DNA of 39,864 bases from Trichosphaerium sp. ATCC 40318. Lineage: Eukaryota > Discosea > Flabellinia > Trichosidae. The position numbers were made by a program, and so were the translations under genes. The notes below the pieces were generated by a model that saw only the letters and a program-made list of their open reading frames with translations, was not told the origin of the DNA and made no database searches. The stretch is from NCBI GenBank assembly GCA_038496445.1, contig JALMLS010000314.1, positions 1 through 39,864 of the forward strand. Direction: 5' to 3'. Positions within the stretch are counted from its first letter, which is position 1. Each line of letters starts with the position of its first letter. Of this stretch, positions 34,131 to 39,864 are shown piece after piece.

Positions 34131-35311
34131 ATTCCACTCAACTATGAATAAATGTTATTGTTACCAACATTATAAAAAAAGCGTTATTTTCAACCATTTG
34201 GATATTGAGTTTCTTCACGCTGTGGTTCTGCCATGACGTGTTGTCACTCTTGAAGGTATCGTAAAACAATATTAAGCGGCGTGACTTGACCTCCGGTTTT
34301 TCGTTGAACTGTTATTGTGCTCGCGTTACGGTTCTGGTTTTGTGCTTCTGATTAAAAAGAATGAGAGTCCAAAGGTAGTATCACGGTCTATTTTACTGAT
34401 TTGTTACAGCAACACGATTATTTTCCTCCCGTTGTAGCTTTAACCAACTAATTAACGGATATTCGTATGTCCTACAAGATATTAATCCTGGTTTGTAGTA
34501 TTTTCACAGTTACGCCCAGTTGTAGCGCAATCACTCTTCGCAGATTTACCCAGTCCATTCCTCCTGTATTATTAAAAGGACGCGCAGTCGCAATAAAGAA
34601 GGTAGAATGTAGACACACAAAAATATTCGCGTAAAGTGTCTCGTGATACCTGCGTTAACGTAAGCGTACGTTACGAACCGGTTCCTTTTGTGCACGTGAC
34701 AATATATCACTACATGCTTTTTTGAGTAGTACCTATTACTTCACGCCCAAAATATGGGTTGTCATAGATAAAAGCAGAGCTACTAAATGTATTGTGATGA
34801 CTACAAAGCACGAGTTCAGTAAAATAGACAGAAAAACATGGCGAGAAACTGTAGCAAAGCCAAAAAAGTTTTCCACGGTTATTGAAGAAATAAAACAAAC
34901 TCAGCTAGTACAGCGAGAGTTTCATGCTACATAAGTTTAAAAGGTAAGACGAGTTTACGTGAGTAATACATACGTTGTTTAGTGTCGTTCTTTTGGCGCC
35001 TGTACGCAAGCAAACGCGCAGTAATTTCGACTTTTTACCTCTCGCTCACAAGGGTCTTAAAACGCGTGCAAATAGTTTTAATAGGCTATCCTACGCAAGG
35101 AAAGTCTGTATAGGGACAGAAGCGTTTATCTGGATGGTTGAAATTGCAAAACGTTGTAAATACGTCAAAAACTTAGAACCTCCTCAGTACTTTACACGGT
35201 TTAGTAGCTCAATCAATTAGTTGGACTCAAAAGAAGAAACCACTTCCCGTTTTAGTGTCTACTCGTCAAAACAAGTAATTGCAACTTCTTTTTCTTGACT
35301 GCTATACAGCA
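34131..35311. other. Intergenic region, PARP B promoter side
   Basis: About 1.2 kb. 34235-34880 is homologous to the region upstream of PARP gene A. It holds a CACGTG at 34693-34698 and the decayed equivalent of gene A's first exon (ATG at 34234, then stop). Open frames at 34722 and 34975 have no recognisable content. Confidence 0.6.
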
Positions 35312-35563
35312 ATGGCTGCAATACGTACTCTCTTAGCTCTCTTAGTTATTCTTGCTTGCATATCTGTTGCTTCAGGGTGTTTCAAGTTTTGGTGGCAGGA
35401 AGAAACACCAAAACAACGGTGTTTACGAGGATGCAGCTGTTCACGCATTCAGTGTTTAAAATATTCATCTCCTGAAGACGCCTATGCATGTCATACTTTG
35501 ACCTGCGAAAGAAGTTGCAGACGACAATACGCAGTAATAAGGCGTAGACACCGATATTCTTAA
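35312..35563 (+). CDS. Small secreted cysteine-rich peptide
   Basis: 83 residues from the ATG at 35312. Residues 1-22 form a clear signal peptide (MAAIRTLLALLVILACISVA). The mature part, about 60 residues, has eight cysteines with spacing C-x13-C-x3-C-x-C-x4-C-x11-C-x4-C-x3-C, fitting four disulfides. The tail is strongly basic (RRQYAVIRRRHRYS). This looks like an extracellular disulfide-rich cationic peptide such as a host-defence, predation or signalling peptide. No family was recognised and toxicity is not implied. Single exon; neighbours give no hint. Confidence 0.65.
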   Translation: MAAIRTLLALLVILACISVASGCFKFWWQEETPKQRCLRGCSCSRIQCLKYSSPEDAYACHTLTCERSCRRQYAVIRRRHRYS

Positions 35564-36191
35564 ATAAAAACGACAATTCCTGTATAATCCGCGTAAATAA
35601 GCACAAATGAGGTTATTATCTAATACAAAACAAGCTCCTACGCGCAATTAGTCCACTGGAGAACATGATTGCCAAACGACCATAAAAAAGAGTTTCTTGG
35701 CGTTAATCGGAATTCTGTTCATTGTACAGGTATGTTTGGTACACTAACGTTAGAAAAGGTTCTTGCAGCGATATCATCAGAAATATGATTGTCAAACTAA
35801 CGTTGGTAGAAGCGTTCTTCAAGACCACAAGAACGGGCTTCAGTTTAGACCAAAACAAAACCTGCTCAAAGTTGTTGGCAACTATTTTTAACAACAGAAC
35901 GCAATGGACAGTAAGTGACGTTAGCATAGAGCTGGTTTTGCACATGAAATTCTCTTACGAGTGTTAGTCCTACTTAATGTCGTATAATCAACTTGACATT
36001 TGCATGAAATAATGTCATAGTATAGCGAGCTTGAGAACTACGTTAGAGATTAACCATTGTCAATGATGTAGTCAACAAATCCTCTATTAAATGGCCCAAT
36101 ATAATAAAGCAAACACCAACATAAAAGGGTTCGACTTAGGTAGAAACAATGCCAACACAAAATTAATATGTTGATAGTTTTATTTTGAGTT
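35564..36191. other. Intergenic region
   Basis: About 630 bp. Short overlapping frames on both strands near 35722-35967 lack recognisable content. AAATAAAAAC just after the peptide stop may serve its 3' end. Confidence 0.5.
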
Positions 36192-37157
36192 TCAAATGAC
36201 GCCATTTTTTACTGCAGCTCCTTTTAGATAGAACTCTTCGTTGTCACAGTTAAACAAGATATCTAAAAAGATACAAAACTGACGTGTTGTAAAAGCCATG
36301 TTAACCTCTTTTCCAAGGTGAGGTGACATGACTTTGAAAACATCTTGTTGAAATTTCTGTATCCCTTCTAAACTAGTCTCATCGCAATCGTAAATTTTTT
36401 TATAGATTTCTTCACTATATTTTAGGCCATGCCTGTATATGGATAAAATGCGTATGTAGCTGTTTGAATAGCCTTTAGTCCAGTCTGTATAGCTGAAAGA
36501 GATACCCACTCTTTCATTTCCTTTTCCAATTGTTACATCAACATTCATATTGTATCCTTCATCATTCTGTACTTCTGTTTCATTTCTTTCTATAAATAAA
36601 CAATCAGTGAAACACTTAATAACATGGTATCTTTAGTCACAATTTGTTTTACGTGGTTACTTTGTGTTAATCTGATGTTACATACCTACACTTTGGACTT
36701 GTACCAATTGTGTCAAAAGGAATAATTGGTTGATTTGTTCTTCACTAGTACAGTAATTGTCACCTTCATCGTCATCAGTGGGGTTCTTCAAAAACTCCCT
36801 CAAAGATGTTATCCACTTATCTAAACGAGAAAGGACCTGGTTGGTGTTTATCATTGTATCTACTTTACTCTTTAATGCTGATAGCACGTGCTCGTTAGCA
36901 ACCTTGTTTGTTTTGATGTTTGGAAGCTCTAGCTCTTTGTTTAGGTCGAACATTGATTGTAACAGTTTTTCCGCATAAATATTGCCAACACGCTTTGATA
37001 TCTCTTCAGAGAGCGATTCTACTGGTACTTGATACTTTGTTAGTTGTTCTATTAGTTTATCATCAGGTAGCGACTCCAGAGCGTTATTACAATACTGTGT
37101 TAACTTCCTTATCTTCTTGGGAGGTTCATTAATTGATAAAGATGCACTGCGCTTCAT
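36192..37157 (-). CDS. Protein of unknown function with a nuclear-localisation-like N-terminus
   Basis: Two exons: 36686-37157 and 36192-36589, joined across a phase-1 intron with donor GTATGT and acceptor TTATAG; 289 residues. I do not recognise the family. The N-terminus MKRSASLSINEPPKKIRKL is basic and fits a nuclear-localisation signal. The middle is helical, Leu/Lys/Glu-rich and ends in an acidic patch (PTDDDEGDN). The C-terminal half has mixed content (VGISFSYTDWTKGYSN and TTRQFCIFLDILFN). The ATG just before MKRSA was chosen; the upstream extension lacks an ATG. It is convergent with the cysteine-rich peptide gene. Confidence 0.65.
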
Positions 37158-37508
37158 TTGGTTTGTTTGAAAAAAAAGCAAAAAAATACTAGTCAAACCA
37201 CGTCGTAAGCAGGTATTCCAAGCAGCTAATGTAGAACTCTTCCCATACCAGCAATTGTACTGAATAAAAACCTAAAAGATTAGAAAACAAGAATCAATTG
37301 TTCGCAGAAATAATCACTGTAAAAAGAATGCCCTTCCAAACACGTGTTCAAACTTATATGTAAACGCACCAAAATAACATAGTAGACTTCAAAACGTGTA
37401 GAGTTTTATGGAAATTGACAATTATACAAACAAATAGTGCAAGTCCGAAATGTGGACCCAAAAAGTCAATTTATACAGAGCTCATAGATTTTATTTCTGA
37501 ATTATTAA
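37158..37508. other. Intergenic region
   Basis: 350 bp between two minus-strand genes, with a CACGTG at 37341-37346 upstream of the nuclear-looking protein. No gene seen. Confidence 0.55.
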
Positions 37509-39851
37509 TTAAAATTCCAAGCCGTATGCCTTTGCAATAAACTCCATCGGATGTGCTGTAACCATGTCATCACTTTTTGTTGTATTATCTTGTTTAAGTA
37601 CACCTTCTTTGATATGATCAACCTAGACCAGATTCACATCAGCAAAAGTAACAAGAAAAACTTTAGTATTTCAAGTTCAAGATTCCCTTATTAATGTTGA
37701 CGTACAGCGAGTGGACAATCAGACAAAACATAGACAGGGTCTTCCTTGTTATCTCTTTTTTTAAGAGATTTTATAACATTTCTAAATACAGGCTTGCCAA
37801 CTTTATGTGCCGCTTTATGACCATGCTTTAAAAAAAAAGAGTAAGATAAATGCAACTTTTTGTTTTTGCAAATTCTTGTACCTCTGTTATGCCAAAACTT
37901 CCTCCATGGCCTGAACATCGTTCCACTGATGTTATATTTATATTATCAAACAATTTCAAAGCATCAAGAGCCTTGAATCCCATACCTAACGAGACAATTT
38001 GAACAACTTGTAAAATTTTTTGTTGAATACCTTGTGCCCTTGAGTGACAAGCGTGATGTAATGTTACATTAACTTTTTTTGCAAGCGGTTGTGTAGGTAT
38101 AATACCTTCCTTCTTTTTTAATCTCAAGAGATACTCACAAGGGTCAAACGTGAATTTTGCGAGTTTTTGTATATTCTAAGAAAAAAATAAGAAAACATGT
38201 CAACAACAAAAGTCATTTTAAAAATAACGCTGTACTTCATCATCTGGGAATAACATTGGCCATTCTTTTTTAAACATTAAGCAACAAGAAGCCACAGGAA
38301 CAACAACATCATATCCTGGGTTAACATACCTAAACGTCAATGGTCAGAAAAAATATGGAATAAAAACAGCTTTGGTTGTTACTTTAATACAAGAATCTCT
38401 GCTATTTTTCTAGCTTTCTCTTCTACTTCAGCGATTTTACCACTCTCTAACTGTGGCATGCCACAGCAACCAATATACTCGCTCTCAACACGAACACCAT
38501 TATGTAACAGAACACGCATTGTAGCTAATGAAAAAGTTAAAAAAATCCTAGCACACTTAACACCACGTCAACTAAAAGCTAAGTAAAAAACACATACCTT
38601 TACCAATATCCGGTTTGTTATTATTAACGACACATGTAGAATACATAACCACTTTCCGCTGTCCTGAGAGATTTTATCAGCAAAACAAGTTGAAAAAAAT
38701 ACATTAAATTCAATCACTTTTTCGTACCATATGCAGGAGCCTCAGGATTAACATCCATTGGTTCAAGATAACTTGAAAATTGGTCGTCTTTTTTTAACAT
38801 TTTAGGAACTTTGGCATCTTTATGAACACCTAAAAAAGACAATTAAAAAAAACTTGTATTCGATCTTTGTTCTGTTTTGTTGTAGCACATACCAGCTATT
38901 TTACGTGCTAGAGGTTGATCTGCCATCCAGTTTACTAATGGCGCCCTTTTAGCTGCAAGCTTACCCATATAATCAGTGTCTGTCATCATCTTGTGAACAA
39001 AGCCTACACAACAATGGTCAGCCAAAGAAATCGATTTCGTTTTGTTTACCTTCTGGTTTGAATTCAAGCTTTCTACTAACTCCTTCATTAACTCTAACCT
39101 CTCCATCGTGTCCGCTACCAGCACCAGATATCTATTACATTATTGTTAACGGTTATAGCTTGGCGTAGACTCAATGGTGGTTTGGTTTTGTTAAAAGAAG
39201 AAGAAAAAAAAGTTGGCAACTTCGGAACTCACCTTTTTGACATTGTATTCTGGTGGTATATAGTATCTGTTTAAAATCTTTTTATCATCTTTATTTTCAA
39301 TAGCACGGTATCGTAACATTAAACGTGGAAAGTCAACTAAAGGCAAAAAACAGACGTCAGAAAAATACAACAAAAAAAAAATTACAAAGTGTTTTCAGTG
39401 AATTATTAATAACTACTTTTAAATGCCATGTACCATTTAATGGATGAGGTGGGACATAAGGACAAGTTGCTATAGAGCACATATCACATAAAGTACAATC
39501 ATCAACAACTTTCTAATCACGAAGTATCGCCGTTAAAAAAATCCGAAATAATTTTTTTTCCTCGTCAAAAATCAAAAAAAGTTTCAAACAAGAACTTGCC
39601 TTAAATTCCTTTGAGTCTACGCTATCAAGCTCTCCAGTCTTTGAATCGTCGACAAGATCAAATAGAGTGGGGAAAGAGTCGCATAAGTTATAACAGAGTC
39701 GACAACCGTGACAAACGTCGAAAACACGCCGCATTTCCTTTTTTAAGTTGTTTCGTCAGCGGAAAAACTCTGAAAGAGCGTTTATTACCTTCTCTAGGCT
39801 TTTTTCGTCGTAGTATTCGGGATCTGTCCAAGGAATATTGTGTCTGGACAT
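37509..39851 (-). CDS. Two-cluster Fe-S protein with two CCG domains (GlpC/heterodisulfide-reductase-related)
   Basis: Thirteen exons, 502 residues, phases consistent: 39789-39851, 39600-39737, 39434-39512, 39233-39336, 39050-39131, 38893-39003, 38728-38829, 38598-38663, 38383-38524, 38236-38329, 37882-38175, 37706-37825, 37509-37622. Two ferredoxin-like 4Fe-4S motifs lie near the N-terminus: CHGCRLCYNLC and CTLCDMCSIATCP. Two cysteine-rich CCG domains follow: GCCGMPQLESGK with ASCCLMF, then CHSRAQG, CSGHGGSFG and SDCPLA. This layout belongs to electron-transfer subunits such as GlpC and HdrB/D relatives. The text CHGCR.C..LC..FPTLFDLVD is that of a stand-alone bacterial Fe-S protein often found near rubrerythrin. 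The partner dehydrogenase and location are unknown, and no targeting signal is evident. Intron 2 is GC-AG (AAG/GCAAGT). It may be an old bacterial acquisition, now well intronised. Confidence 0.85.
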
Positions 39852-39864
39852 AATTTAGCTCTAA

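Larger units (their letters stand above)
29507..34880. repeat. Direct segmental duplication, copy B
   Basis: Same-orientation paralog of 10272-13600, covering the whole ankyrin-PARP gene and about 600 bp upstream. The main structural difference is the ankyrin region: 15 exons here, three in copy A. Confidence 0.75.

Overview
Nuclear DNA of a unicellular eukaryote. Every multi-exon gene here is interrupted by short (about 40-125 nt) GT-AG introns, often with GTACGT-type donors, and TAA, TAG and TGA all act as stops. The mix of F-box/LRR proteins, ankyrin-PARP proteins, an F-box/MORN-like protein, a microsomal P450, a cytochrome-b5-tailed fumarate reductase and a bacterial-type Fe-S protein suggests a free-living amoeboid protist (amoebozoan- or heterolobosean-like). 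An early-diverging fungus cannot be excluded from sequence alone.

Layout. A large inverted repeat dominates. The left arm (1-7405, cut by the window edge) and right arm (21686-29933 and perhaps further) each carry the 3' end of an ankyrin-PARP gene, an F-box/LRR gene, a P450, a second F-box/LRR gene with about a dozen repeats, and an F-box/MORN-like gene. In the right arm the first F-box/LRR gene is broken by a 1158-bp element with 25-bp terminal inverted repeats and a TA target duplication; the left arm preserves the empty site. The 14.3-kb spacer holds a single-exon ankyrin protein, an LRR remnant, ankyrin-PARP gene A (minus strand), and two metabolic genes in tandem on the plus strand. These are a fumarate reductase with a C-terminal cytochrome b5 domain ending in -AKL, and an acyl-CoA oxidase ending in -SNL. 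Both tails look like peroxisomal targeting signals.

Beyond the right arm lies ankyrin-PARP gene B, an older direct duplicate of gene A. It has 27 exons, and its ankyrin region is a run of exons of exactly 99 nt, each encoding one 33-residue repeat between phase-1 introns. Then come a small secreted cysteine-rich peptide, a two-exon nuclear-looking protein of unknown function, and a 13-exon protein with two 4Fe-4S clusters and two CCG domains, of the GlpC/heterodisulfide-reductase-related type common in bacteria.

Working together (inference): the inverted repeat and its neighbours form a recently amplified cluster of ubiquitin-ligase adaptors (F-box) and ADP-ribosyltransferases, the kind of set expected to evolve fast for substrate recognition. 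The two spacer metabolic genes suggest a peroxisomal pairing of fatty-acid oxidation with NADH-dependent fumarate reduction. Splice models were built by hand and checked for phase and for agreement between paralogs. No database search was possible.
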